A DNA stretch of 64,000 nucleotides from Streptomyces violaceusniger Tu 4113 (GTDB lineage Bacteria > Actinomycetota > Actinomycetes > Streptomycetales > Streptomycetaceae), in contig NC_015957.1 in NCBI RefSeq assembly GCF_000147815.2, positions 496,001 to 560,000 of the forward strand, written 5' to 3'. This document shows, piece after piece, positions 1 to 8,330 of the stretch. The notes beneath the pieces are model-generated. The model was given only the letters and a program-made list of their open reading frames with translations, had not been told where the DNA came from and did not search any database. A program made the position numbers and the translations under genes. Position 1 is the stretch's first letter; each line of letters begins with the position of its first letter.

Positions 1-186
1 TACGTGGGCTTTCTCATCGGCTCACCGCTCGTCGGCGCCCTGGGCGGTGCGTGGAGTTACCGGGCGGCGATGCTGGTGCCGATGGCGCTCGTGCTGGTGA
101 CGATCCGGTACGCGAGGTCGTTCACCCCTGTACCAGCCGGATACGGTGACGGGCATGAGCGGCCGCGCACAGTTGATGTGGGATGA
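1..186 (+). CDS. MFS-type transporter, C-terminal end (partial)
   Basis: The window opens inside a reading frame that ends at a TGA at 184-186. The visible 61 residues contain a glycine-rich stretch (GSPLVGALGG) and one clear hydrophobic helix (AAMLVPMALVLVTI), then a short polar tail. This fits the last helix and cytoplasmic tail of a major facilitator transporter, but the diagnostic N-terminal part lies outside the window, so the family is inference. Its end overlaps the start of acuC by about 30 bases. Confidence 0.55.
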   Translation, partial: YVGFLIGSPLVGALGGAWSYRAAMLVPMALVLVTIRYARSFTPVPAGYGDGHERPRTVDVG

Positions 187-1327
187 GGAAGTAACCGGAT
201 ACGACTTCGGCGCCGGGCACCCGATGGACCCGGTGCGGCTCGCGCTGACCATGCGGTTGGTGCAGGCGTACGGGCTGGACCGGGCGGTCCAAGTGGTGGC
301 CGCCAAGCCGGCCGGGGAGTCGACGCTGCGCCTGGTCCACGGGCAGGAGTACATCGAGGCGGTACGGCGGGCCTCGGCCGCCCCGGAATCGGCGGACGGT
401 TCGTACGGCCTGGGGACGATCGACGATCCGGCCTTCGCGGGGATGCACGAGGCGTCCGCGCTGATCGCCGGGCAGTCGGTCGGCGCCGCCGAGGACGTAT
501 GGCGCGGAGAGGCGCTGCACGCGGTGAACTTCGCGGGCGGGCTGCACCATGCGATGCCCCGGGGCGCGTCCGGGTTCTGTATCTACAACGACGCGGCGCT
601 GGCGGTCGCGCGGCTCCTGGAGCTGGGCGCGGAGCGGGTCGCGTACGTGGATGTGGATGTCCATCACGGGGACGGGGTCCAGGCGGCCTTCTGGGACGAT
701 CCTCGGGTACTGACGATCTCGCTGCATGAGCACCCCCGGACCCTGTTCCCGCAGACCGGCTGGCCGGAGGAGGCGGGCGGGGAGGGCGCCGAGGGCTCGG
801 CGGTCAATGTGGCGCTGCCGGCCGGGACCTCGGACGAGGGATGGCTGCGGGCCTTTCACGCGGTGGTGCCGGAGCTGCTGGCGGCGTTCCGTCCGCAGGT
901 GCTGGTGACCCAGCATGGCGCGGACACCCATGTCGAGGACCCGCTGGCCCACTTGGCGGTGACGGTCGACGCGCAGCGGGCGGTCGCCGAGAGCTGTCAC
1001 CGGCTGGCGCATGAGCATGCGGACGGGCGCTGGGTCGCGCTCGGGGGCGGCGGCTATGCGGTGGTGGACGTGGTGCCGCGGTCCTGGACGCATCTGGTCG
1101 CGATCGCGGCGGGGCGGCCGGTCGAGCCCGCCGCGCCGGTGCCGGAGGAGTGGCGGCAGGAGGTGTACCGGCGGACCCGGATGGACGCGCCGCGGCGGAT
1201 GACGGACGGGCGGGAGCCGAGCTGGCGGGAGTTCGCCGAGTCCGGGTACGACCCCGCGGACCGGCTGGACCAGGCGATCCTGGCGACGCGCCGGGCGGTC
1301 TTCCCGCACCATGGGCTGCTTCCGTGA
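155..1327 (+). CDS. acuC: Acetoin utilization protein AcuC (histone deacetylase fold)
   Basis: A 390-residue member of the arginase/histone-deacetylase superfamily, which removes acetyl groups from lysines; in Bacillus AcuC deacetylates acetyl-CoA synthetase. The zinc-site and charge-relay motifs are present in order: GGLHHA (about residue 128), GFCIYNDAA (140), DVDVHHGDG (166), QHGADTH and the late LGGGGY. I chose the ATG at 155; an in-frame GTG at 146 would add MTG. It overlaps the tail of the upstream transporter gene, suggesting translational coupling. The true substrate here is unknown. Confidence 0.9.
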   Translation: MSGRAQLMWDEEVTGYDFGAGHPMDPVRLALTMRLVQAYGLDRAVQVVAAKPAGESTLRLVHGQEYIEAVRRASAAPESADGSYGLGTIDDPAFAGMHEASALIAGQSVGAAEDVWRGEALHAVNFAGGLHHAMPRGASGFCIYNDAALAVARLLELGAERVAYVDVDVHHGDGVQAAFWDDPRVLTISLHEHPRTLFPQTGWPEEAGGEGAEGSAVNVALPAGTSDEGWLRAFHAVVPELLAAFRPQVLVTQHGADTHVEDPLAHLAVTVDAQRAVAESCHRLAHEHADGRWVALGGGGYAVVDVVPRSWTHLVAIAAGRPVEPAAPVPEEWRQEVYRRTRMDAPRRMTDGREPSWREFAESGYDPADRLDQAILATRRAVFPHHGLLP

Positions 1328-1463
1328 ATCGCCCCAGGCAAAGCCTCTCCACGCCGACCGGGAACGCCCGGACGAGGCTCTGACCAAACGGGCGTTACGC
1401 CAACCGTGGGGTCTGCCGGCATAACCGGGCGGTCGGCGGGCCGCGTCCGTCAGCATCGGTGAC

Positions 1464-2279
1464 GTGTTGAGTACTGCCGCGCTGCGCGCGCATCTGCTGG
1501 CGGCGCGGCTCGCCGGACCCGTGGCGACGAGCCGGGAGGAGAGCCTGCGCCGCTATCGGCTCTTCGCCGCCCGGGACCCCCGGGTGCTGCTCGGTCTGGA
1601 GCCCGAATACGACTGGTCCTTTGTGGAATTGCTCAGCCTGATGGGCGCCAAATGCGGGGTTTCGGTCGACCCGGCCAACGTTTCGGGGCCGGATGTGATC
1701 GATCCAGAGCTGACGATCGCCGCGCTGCATGCCTTCGCGGACCGGCTGCGCGCCGCCGCCCAGGACCGGCTCCCCGTGCTCCTCGGCACCGGCCATCCCC
1801 ACCGTCTCCTCGGCTTCTACGCCGCGTTGGCGTCGGCGCTCTCGGCGGCGGGCTGCCGTGTCCTCACTCCCGCGCACGGTAGATGTATCGACATAACGAC
1901 GCGGTTCGGCGTACGTACCCACCGGCTCGCCTACGTACGAGGTATTGCGATGGTGCAGGCGCCCGGCGCTCGCCCGTCCGTGAGTGAGCCGGGCGCCCAC
2001 AGCCACTCGCCGCTCCCGGTTCGGGTCGCGCTCGGCTCTGCCGTGGAGTCCGGCGGCCCGCTGCCGGGACTGGTCATCGGGGACCACGGATGGGTCTGCG
2101 GTGCAGGTCAGCTCGGCTTTGAGGCCATCGGGCTCGGGGATACGGATGACCCCGCGCTGTTCGTCGGGGAGGCCGAGGGACGGGTGTCCGTCGCCGTTCC
2201 GCTTGATGACGCTGTGCGGTCTGGTTACTACCGGCCGCTTACTCGCTATGTACTCAATCGAGCGTGTCTGTCACAGTAG
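1464..2279 (+). CDS. Conserved actinobacterial protein, possibly a phosphatase
   Basis: A 271-residue soluble protein starting at GTG. I do not recognise a catalytic signature with certainty. It has no signal peptide or membrane helix. Its centre has an alternating strand/helix pattern with VLLGTGHPH near residue 107, and the C-terminus carries LVIGDHGW and several acidic DD pairs, compatible with a Rossmann-like hydrolase. It lies between acuC and the BdtA-like gene, where Streptomyces genomes carry a protein often annotated as a phosphatase; that label is remembered context rather than something the sequence proves. Confidence 0.75.
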   Translation: MLSTAALRAHLLAARLAGPVATSREESLRRYRLFAARDPRVLLGLEPEYDWSFVELLSLMGAKCGVSVDPANVSGPDVIDPELTIAALHAFADRLRAAAQDRLPVLLGTGHPHRLLGFYAALASALSAAGCRVLTPAHGRCIDITTRFGVRTHRLAYVRGIAMVQAPGARPSVSEPGAHSHSPLPVRVALGSAVESGGPLPGLVIGDHGWVCGAGQLGFEAIGLGDTDDPALFVGEAEGRVSVAVPLDDAVRSGYYRPLTRYVLNRACLSQ

Positions 2280-2410
2280 GCGTCCGATCGCTACTCCTCT
2301 TCCCCACTTGCATCACCCGCCCCTAACCTGGGGTGGAGCGCGCATGCGACCAGGAGTCACCGGAGGGGAAGCCGGTGCCCGACATGTGCGGAAGGTTCAG
2401 GTGTTGTGTC

Positions 2411-2620
2411 ATGGCTGCTGGCGAACGGCCTCTGAACGAGGTTCAGTTTCTGACCGTGGCGGAAGTCGCCTCGGTGATGCGAGTGTCCAAGATGACCGTG
2501 TACCGCTTGGTGCACAGCGGTCATCTGCCGGCGATCCGGGTGGGCAGGTCTTTCCGGGTCCCAGAGCAAGCGGTTCATGAATACCTCCGCGAATCGTATG
2601 TGGGGGTGGAGTCCGCCTAG
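2411..2620 (+). CDS. bdtA: BdtA-like small HTH (excisionase/MerR-type) DNA-binding protein
   Basis: A 69-residue protein that is nearly all one winged-helix domain of the excisionase/BldC type: FLTVAEVASVMRVSKMTVYR is the helix-turn-helix, followed by LPAIRVGRSFRV (the wing) and a short C-terminal helix. The ATG at 2411 gives a protein starting MAAGERPLNE; upstream in-frame starts would add a cysteine-rich tail that looks non-coding. In S. coelicolor the equivalent gene, bdtA, was described as a target of the developmental repressor BldD and lies near bldN, as here. The symbol rests on that synteny and is moderately sure. Confidence 0.85.
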   Translation: MAAGERPLNEVQFLTVAEVASVMRVSKMTVYRLVHSGHLPAIRVGRSFRVPEQAVHEYLRESYVGVESA

Positions 2621-2748
2621 GCGCTTTCCGGGCCCGGGGAGGACCCTCGGATTACGTGGTTCGCTCGGTGCCGGGTAGGCTGGCCCGATGTAGGTCGTGT
2701 GGGCTCGGACGCCCCGCACCGAGTGAATCGAAGTGAGCGAGGGTAGTC

Positions 2749-2847
2749 GTGGGCTCTGTTATCAAGAAGCGGCGCAAGCGGATGGCGAAGAAGAAGCACC
2801 GCAAGCTGCTCAAGCGCACGCGCGTCCAGCGTCGCAACAAGAAGTAA
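2749..2847 (+). CDS. 30S ribosomal protein bS22 / AURKAIP1-COX24 domain small protein
   Basis: A 32-residue, extremely basic protein ([20 protein letters not shown] and onward) starting at GTG and ending at the TAA at 2845-2847. This is the AURKAIP1/COX24 domain carried by actinobacterial bS22, a small subunit protein that packs against 16S rRNA. More than half the residues are Lys or Arg. It is short enough to be missed by length-filtered gene calling. A very strong hairpin terminator follows within 25 bases, so it is probably expressed as its own short transcript. Confidence 0.93.
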   Translation: MGSVIKKRRKRMAKKKHRKLLKRTRVQRRNKK

Positions 2848-2869
2848 GCAAGCGACGCTGTGTTCGTCC

Positions 2870-2902
2870 CGCAGCCCTTCCACCATCGGTGGAAGGGCTG
2901 CG
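2870..2902 (+). terminator. Rho-independent-type hairpin after bS22
   Basis: A perfect 15-bp inverted repeat (2870-2884 against 2888-2902) with a 3-base loop. There is no U-tract, as is usual in Streptomyces. It separates the bS22 gene from the epimerase gene. Confidence 0.85.
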
Positions 2903-3057
2903 GTGCGTATGTGGCACGGGTCTGAGCCACGGTGGCCCCTGTGGCCCCGGCTTAAAACGCGCAGCGCGCGGCGAGTGGCCATCACAGCGCAACATCGAGC
3001 GGTTACGGTGTTCCGCACAGCCCAGCTCGGACGAGGGTGGGAAGGAAGGCGCTGATC

Positions 3058-4101
3058 TTGGGAAAGGTCGTGCTCGTCACCGGGGTCGCTCGCCGCCTGG
3101 GAGGCCGTTTCGTCCGGCGCATACAGCGCGAACCCGATGTGGAGCGGGTGATCGGCGTGGACGCCGTGCCGCCCGAACACCACCTCGGCGGCGCCGACTT
3201 CGTCCGGGCCGATATCCGGCACCCCACGATCGGGAAACTGCTCGCCGAATACGGCGTCCACACGGTCGTCCACATGGATATCAACGGGACTCCGCTGGGG
3301 GCGCGCGGCAATCGCGCCTCGATCAAGGAGACCAATGTCATCGGCACCATGCAGCTCCTCGGTGCCTGTCAGAAGGCCCCGTCGGTGCAGCGGCTGGTGG
3401 TGAAGTCCAGCACCAATGTGTACGGCTCGGCGCCCCGCGACCCCGCCGTCTTCAGCGAGACCACCCCGCCCAAATCCCTGCCGAGCGGCGGCTTCGCCAA
3501 GGACACCGTCGAGGTCGAGGGATATGTCCGCGGTTTCGCCCGGCGCCGCCCCGATGTCGCGGTGTGCGTGCTGCGCTTCGCCAACATCCTGGGGCCCTGC
3601 GCGGACTCACCGCTCGCCGAGTACTTCGCGCTGCCCGTGCTGCCCACCGTCATCGGCTACGACCCGCGGCTGCAGTTCGTCCATGAGAAGGACGCCATCG
3701 AGGTGCTGCGGATCGGGGCCTCCGAACCGCGCCGGTCCACGCTCAACAGCGGCACGTTCAATATCGCCGGGGACGGGGTGCTGCTGCTCTCCCAGGCCGC
3801 CCGGCGGCTCGGCCGCCCGACCCTGCCGCTGCTGCTGCCCACCCTGCGATGGGCCCGCACCGCGCTGCGGTCCCTCGGCATCACCGACTTCTCGCCCGAG
3901 CAGGTCCGGCTGCTCACCCACGGCCGGGTCGTGGCCACCAACCAGATGCGCGAGACCCTGGGATTCGAACCCGAGCACACCACCGCCGGTGCCCTCGCGG
4001 ACTATGCGCACAGCCGCGGCCCCGGGCTGCTCCCGCCCGAGACCCTCGCCCGTACCATCGATCGGCTCGCCGCGCTGCTGCCCGCGGGCGCCCAGACGTG
4101 A
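3058..4101 (+). CDS. NAD-dependent epimerase/dehydratase (extended SDR)
   Basis: A 347-residue extended short-chain dehydrogenase. It begins with a Rossmann strand and nucleotide-binding motif (VVLVTGVARRLGGRF), then DAVPPEHH after the second strand, VKSSTNVYG in place of the catalytic Ser region, and a substrate domain ending in LLTHGRVVATNQMRETLGF. I chose the TTG at 3058 because GGAAGGAAGG lies 8 bases upstream; a GTG at 3037 lies upstream of that site. It is followed after 14 bases by the acyltransferase gene, so the two are likely an operon. The nucleotide-sugar or lipid substrate is unknown. Confidence 0.88.
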   Translation: MGKVVLVTGVARRLGGRFVRRIQREPDVERVIGVDAVPPEHHLGGADFVRADIRHPTIGKLLAEYGVHTVVHMDINGTPLGARGNRASIKETNVIGTMQLLGACQKAPSVQRLVVKSSTNVYGSAPRDPAVFSETTPPKSLPSGGFAKDTVEVEGYVRGFARRRPDVAVCVLRFANILGPCADSPLAEYFALPVLPTVIGYDPRLQFVHEKDAIEVLRIGASEPRRSTLNSGTFNIAGDGVLLLSQAARRLGRPTLPLLLPTLRWARTALRSLGITDFSPEQVRLLTHGRVVATNQMRETLGFEPEHTTAGALADYAHSRGPGLLPPETLARTIDRLAALLPAGAQT

Positions 4102-4115
4102 GGAGCGCAACCACC

Positions 4116-5162
4116 ATGGCGGACGCCAAGGTCATTCCGTTTGGTGAGGAGCCCCGGTCTTCCCGGAGGAAGGTCCCTCGGCTGGGGCGCGGCGGCCGCT
4201 CCCAGGGCTCGCTCAAGCCCGTACCGCAGCAGCGCGACGAGGCGCTCGAACAGCGCCCCCAGACGGCGGCCGCGGCCGTACCGCCCCTGCCGCCCGGCCC
4301 GCCCAAGCAGGCCCCGGGCAGCGGCGACTGGGAGCGCAAGCTGGCCCACGGGCTGAGCTTTCTGCGCCGCCGGATCACCGGGGACTACGAGGTCGACGAC
4401 TTCGGCTACGACCACGACCTGACCGAGCAGGTCCTGATGTCCCTGCTTCGCCCGCTGTACGAGAACTACTTCCGGGTCGAGGTGAAGGGGATCGAGAACA
4501 TCCCCGACAGTGGCGGTGCGCTCGTCGTCGCCAACCACTCCGGGGTGCTGCCGCTGGACGGGCTGATGCTCCAGGTCGCGGTGCACGACAACCACCCGGC
4601 CCAGCGCCATCTGCGGCTGCTCGCGGCCGACCTCGTCTTCGTGCTGCCGGTCGTCAACGAGCTGGCCCGCAAGGCGGGTCACACCCTCGCCTGCTCCGAG
4701 GACGCCCAGTTGCTGCTGGAGCGCGGCGAGGTGGTCGGGGTGATGCCGGAGGGCTTCAAGGGGATCGGCAAGCCGTTCTCGGAGCGGTACAAGCTACAGC
4801 GCTTCGGGCGGGGCGGCTTCGTCTCGACGGCGCTGCGCGCGGGGGCGCCGATCGTGCCGTGCTCGATCGTGGGCGCGGAGGAGATCTACCCGATGGTGGG
4901 GAACGCGAAGACCCTGGCCCGGCTGCTCGGCCTGCCGTACTTCCCGGTCACGCCGACCTTCCCGCTGCTGGGGCCGCTGGGCGCAGTGCCGCTGCCGACG
5001 AAGTGGACGATCCAGTTCGGCGAGCCCATCCCCACCGACGGGCATCCGCCGGAGGCGGCGGACGACCCGATGCTGATGTTCAACCTGACCGACCAGGTAC
5101 GAGAAACGATCCAGCACACGCTCTACAAGTTGCTGGTGCAGCGGCGGTCGGTGTTCTTCTGA
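4116..5162 (+). CDS. Lysophospholipid acyltransferase family protein (PlsC-type)
   Basis: A 348-residue protein with a Pro/Gln-rich disordered N-terminus (about 90 residues) and a C-terminal glycerolipid acyltransferase domain. The actinobacterial form of the catalytic block, VVANHSGVLPLD, lies near residue 140, and VMPEGFKGIG supplies the substrate-binding PEG motif near 210. It probably acylates a phospholipid or glycolipid at the inner membrane face. AGGAG precedes the ATG by 8 bases. The last 12 codons and the stop are part of a 162-bp tandem duplication that runs downstream. Confidence 0.88.
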   Translation: MADAKVIPFGEEPRSSRRKVPRLGRGGRSQGSLKPVPQQRDEALEQRPQTAAAAVPPLPPGPPKQAPGSGDWERKLAHGLSFLRRRITGDYEVDDFGYDHDLTEQVLMSLLRPLYENYFRVEVKGIENIPDSGGALVVANHSGVLPLDGLMLQVAVHDNHPAQRHLRLLAADLVFVLPVVNELARKAGHTLACSEDAQLLLERGEVVGVMPEGFKGIGKPFSERYKLQRFGRGGFVSTALRAGAPIVPCSIVGAEEIYPMVGNAKTLARLLGLPYFPVTPTFPLLGPLGAVPLPTKWTIQFGEPIPTDGHPPEAADDPMLMFNLTDQVRETIQHTLYKLLVQRRSVFF

Positions 5163-5530
5163 GGCTTGCCCGGCGGGCGGTGTGATGTGGCGCGGGCACC
5201 TGGTCCGTCGGACGGAGTCCGGCGCAGCTCGGCTGAAGCGGGGGAGGCCTCGGGGCCGCGCTATGCGAGGGCGGCCGGAGGAGGGGTCAAGTTGCTGGTG
5301 CAGCGGCGGTCGGTGTTCTTCTGAGGCTTGCCCGGCGGGCGGTGTGATGTGGCGCGGGCACCTGGTCCGTCGGACGGAGTCCGGCGCAGCTCGGCTGAGG
5401 CTGGGGGGCCTCGGGGCCGCGCTATGCGAGGGCGGCCGGAGGAGGGGTCAAGTTGCTGGTGCAGCGGCGGGTCGGTGTTCTTCCGAGGCTTGCCCCTGCG
5501 GGCGGTGTTCTGCTGAGCCTGGTCTTCTGA
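5127..5530 (+). repeat. 162-bp tandem duplication starting in the acyltransferase 3' end (about 2.5 copies)
   Basis: The string starting aagttgctggtgcagcggcgg at 5127 (inside the coding end of the acyltransferase) recurs at 5289 (162 bases on) and at 5450 (161 on). Copy 1 to copy 2 is almost identical across the whole unit; copy 3 is partial and slightly diverged. Each copy repeats the last codons (KLLVQRRSVFF) and the stop region. No convincing gene lies in this stretch; open frames through it are side effects of the repeats. Confidence 0.93.
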
Positions 5531-5538
5531 CCTGGGGT

Positions 5539-5579
5539 CCGGGGGTGGGTGGCGTGCGGTGCACATCGCCCACCCCCGG
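5539..5579. terminator. Bidirectional hairpin between convergent genes
   Basis: CCGGGGGTGGG pairs with CCCACCCCCGG around a loop of about 20 bases. It lies just before the stop codon of rsbN (opposite strand) and downstream of the acyltransferase repeats, so it can serve both directions. Confidence 0.7.
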
Positions 5580-5585
5580 TCTGTT

Positions 5586-6824
5586 TCACCTTGTGTCGTC
5601 GCCGTCGATGCTCAGGCCCGGCAGGAGGTCCGGCAGCAGCGGGGGGATGGTGATGTCCGGCTGGGACGACGTCTTGCCGCCCGGGTCGCCCTTGCCCGTG
5701 GACGGGCTGGGGCTCGCGCCGCCGAGCGGCGGGTCCAGCAGGTCCCCGGCGCCGCCCACCAGGCCGCCGCTCTGGTCGTGGGCGCTTGCCGAGGACGACG
5801 GGTGCGGGTGGGAGGCGGTCTCGTCGGTGCGGCTGCCGCTCGGGGTGGCCGAGGTGGACGCCGGACGGTCGCCCGGGGCCACCCCGTCGGCGCGCTCGGG
5901 CGCGTGCCCGGTCTGGCCGGACTGGCCCTGCTGCTCCTTCTTCGTGGGCAGCAACGCCCGCAACGGACCGACCTCTTGGTCTATGGCGTCGAAGACCGAG
6001 CTCACCTCGTCGCCGACGTCCATGAGCTGGACCGGTAGCTGATCGCGCAGCCGGCTCCAGCCGCCGCGATGCGCCTGCGAGAAGGTGGAAAGCTGCTGGA
6101 TCGGGCCGAGCGAGCCGTCTCGCTGGTAGACCTGGTGCAGCAGCCGGTGGCCCTCGGAGGCGTCATGGCGCATACCGGCCAGGGCCCGGCGGATCTCCCC
6201 CAGCGAGTCATGGTCCAGATCGCCGGTGCGGGTGCGCTCCATCAGGCGGCGCGCCTCGCTCATCCGCGTCGACGCCTGGTCCAGATAGATCCGGCCCCGG
6301 TCGGCGTCGCCGTCCGCCATCTCCAGCTTGAGGTCCTCCATGCCGCGCTTGAACCCGTAGAGGGTGTCGCCCGGCAGCGCGTCCGAGCTGGCGGCGGCGA
6401 CGCCGCCGAAGGCACCCGCCGCGACGCCGACGGTGAGCCCCCCGGCCGCGAGCCCCTTGGACCAGCGGGAACGGGGGCGCAGTCTTGCCACCGGGGGTTT
6501 GGCGCGGTGGGCGCCGCCGGTGCGGCGGCGCTGCTCGGGCACGCGTGGCGCGCCCTCGGCGAAGGCCGCCTCCATGGCGGCGAGCAACTGCGCCCGCTGG
6601 GTGACGCGTACCTCCGGGTCCAATGTTGGTGCCGGCAGCTCGCCCAGCCCGCTCGCCAGGGCCAGCAGCCGTCTCCGCTCGGCGCTCTCCGCCGATGGGG
6701 AACCTGGCTGTTGCTGCGGCGTCTTGTCCTGGGCGGCCTGGTGGTTGCTCTCCAGGGCGTCCAGGGCCTCCAAGGCCTTGGCGAAGGCGTTCGCCCGCCG
6801 GTGTGCCGATACGTTCGCGATCAC
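5586..6824 (-). CDS. rsbN: RsbN, anti-sigma factor for BldN (DUF5667 membrane protein)
   Basis: A 412-residue single-pass membrane protein. The N-terminal ~110 residues are the cytoplasmic sigma-binding part (ANVSAHRRANAFAKALEALD). One helix follows (about 124-145, LAAGGLTVGVAAGAFGGVAA), then the DUF5667 signature DALPGDTLYGFKRG and a long Ser/Pro-rich outer tail. GTG at 6824 was chosen because GGAGGT lies 7 bases upstream; longer in-frame starts read through the intergenic region. It is downstream of bldN on the same strand, the known arrangement in Streptomyces, where RsbN holds BldN inactive until development. Confidence 0.93.
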   Translation of the reverse strand: MIANVSAHRRANAFAKALEALDALESNHQAAQDKTPQQQPGSPSAESAERRRLLALASGLGELPAPTLDPEVRVTQRAQLLAAMEAAFAEGAPRVPEQRRRTGGAHRAKPPVARLRPRSRWSKGLAAGGLTVGVAAGAFGGVAAASSDALPGDTLYGFKRGMEDLKLEMADGDADRGRIYLDQASTRMSEARRLMERTRTGDLDHDSLGEIRRALAGMRHDASEGHRLLHQVYQRDGSLGPIQQLSTFSQAHRGGWSRLRDQLPVQLMDVGDEVSSVFDAIDQEVGPLRALLPTKKEQQGQSGQTGHAPERADGVAPGDRPASTSATPSGSRTDETASHPHPSSSASAHDQSGGLVGGAGDLLDPPLGGASPSPSTGKGDPGGKTSSQPDITIPPLLPDLLPGLSIDGDDTR

Positions 6825-7028
6825 AGGCGGCACCTCCTCTCCTCGTGACGGTCGACTCCCCAGGACACCCGAGGGTTCCGTGCCATGCGCGCGTCCACCT
6901 GATCGAGTGAGTGAACTACGGGCAGGGTACGACCACGAGGCGCCTGCATCTCCCACAACGAGCGGCGCAGCACCCGGGTTACGCCCTGCCCAAAGGCGGA
7001 CGGTCCGTGGCCGGACGGCTACGGGTGG

Positions 7029-7835
7029 TCAGCGGGCGTCCTCCGGAAGAAGCCGGGCCAGGGTGCGCACGGCCCGGTACTGAAGGGTTTTGATCGCGCC
7101 CTCGTTCTTCCCCATGACCCGGGCGGTCTCGGCGACCGAGAGGCCCTGGAGGAAGCGGAGCGTCACGCACTCCTGCTGCTGCGGGTTGAGTTTTCGCACC
7201 GCCTGCAGGAGAGCGGCGTTGGACAGCGATTCGAGGACGGAGTCCTCGGGGCTGCGCTCGACCTCGTTGGCGTCGAGCATCTCGCCGGTGGTGACCTCCA
7301 GCCGGAAGCGGCTGGACTTGAAGTGGTCGGCGACGAGATTGCGCGCGATGGTCACCAGCCAGGCGCCGAAGTCGCGGCCCTGCCAGGTGAAGGTGCCGAT
7401 GCGGCGCAGGGCGCGCAGGAACGTCTCGCTGGTGAGGTCCTCGGCCGTGGCCTTGCCGCCCACGCGGTAATAGATATAGCGGTAGACCGTGTCGGCGTAC
7501 TGGTCGTAGAGCCTGCCGAACGCCTCGGCCTCTCCGGACTGGGCGCGCTCGACGAGGTCCATCATGCGACGGCTGTCGCTGTCGGCGCCGGGGCGCCGGG
7601 CGGTGGGGGTGGAGCCGCGGGAGCGTCTGCTGACCGCGGCGCCGCCGTCCGCCAGTGCGTAGCACGAACCGGCCTGGCCGGGGCGATTGACCGTGCCGAC
7701 GGCTGGGCTGGCGGGCAGGGGGGCGGCGAGGCCGGGGACGGCATACGCGGTGGGGACGAAGCCGCGCAGACAGTCAAGGACCGTTGCGCGCAGCGTAGCC
7801 AGGCCCGAGGCGTCAACCCCGACGTGTGGGTACAC
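7029..7835 (-). CDS. bldN: BldN, developmental ECF sigma factor (pro-form)
   Basis: A 268-residue ECF sigma factor with an N-terminal extension of about 90 residues before region 2 (MDLVERAQSGEAEAFGRLYD), matching the pro-sequence that is removed from BldN in S. coelicolor. Region 2 continues through DTVYRYIYYRVGGKATAEDL. Region 4 has LNPQQQECVTLRFLQGLSVA and an HTH with GAIKTLQYRAVR. The start is GTG with GGGAG upstream. BldN drives chaplin and rodlin genes and bldM during aerial growth. The RsbN gene follows after about 200 bases. Confidence 0.95.
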   Translation of the reverse strand: MYPHVGVDASGLATLRATVLDCLRGFVPTAYAVPGLAAPLPASPAVGTVNRPGQAGSCYALADGGAAVSRRSRGSTPTARRPGADSDSRRMMDLVERAQSGEAEAFGRLYDQYADTVYRYIYYRVGGKATAEDLTSETFLRALRRIGTFTWQGRDFGAWLVTIARNLVADHFKSSRFRLEVTTGEMLDANEVERSPEDSVLESLSNAALLQAVRKLNPQQQECVTLRFLQGLSVAETARVMGKNEGAIKTLQYRAVRTLARLLPEDAR

Positions 7836-8330
7836 GAGACTCCCAGAGGCAGAGCTTCCATCACGAGCAGTACGGGACCGTCACCCGCCGTAGGGACGTG
7901 TGGGTACCGGTTTGCGTCTAAGGAGAATAACGCTTCGTACAGGCAGCACTACACCCAGTTGTTCAAATCATCGTTTCCGTTCGCTCTCTTATGGATTGAT
8001 GACCTATCAAGTATCGAACACGTACCGCTAATTGATCGAAATCGTTCGTGGCTTGTGCGATTGCGTGGCGTGTTGTGACAAAGCGGCGGTAAGGGGACTG
8101 GCGGGAGCGCTGTGGGGTAAGACGCGCGGAATGACCGAAACAGGGCGGGCGCGTTCGGTTGGTGACGCTGCGTATCGATGGGCGCATTGTCACGGAGCGC
8201 GATCGATGGTCAGCCTTGACCGTCCTCGGTCACGGTCGTGCGCGAGCGGTCAACGCGACCCGAGGGAAGAGCGCTGAAAAGGGCTCAGCGGGAGGTCAGA
8301 GGGGTGGAGTGAGTCCTCGGCCGCCTGCGG
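7836..8330 (-). promoter_or_regulatory. Long bldN upstream region with BldD-box candidate
   Basis: Nearly 500 bases without a credible gene separate bldN from the convergently oriented end of the HAD gene. About 7915-8050 is markedly AT-rich for this genome. At 8163-8175 TGACGCTGCGTAT matches 12 of 13 positions of the palindromic BldD consensus TnACnC(A/T)GnGTnA as I recall it. bldN is an established BldD target, so this is a plausible operator, about 330 bases upstream of the start codon. Confidence 0.5.

Noticed and set aside
122..1456. A 444-codon open frame on the minus strand opposite acuC
   Set aside because: It is the antisense of a well-supported gene; its composition (Arg/Pro/His/Gly-rich) is the usual shadow in high-GC DNA and it has no recognisable motif.
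5182..6042. A 286-codon plus-strand frame over the 162-bp repeats and into rsbN
   Set aside because: The frame is held open by the tandem copies and by antisense rsbN; no ribosome site and repeated residues only.
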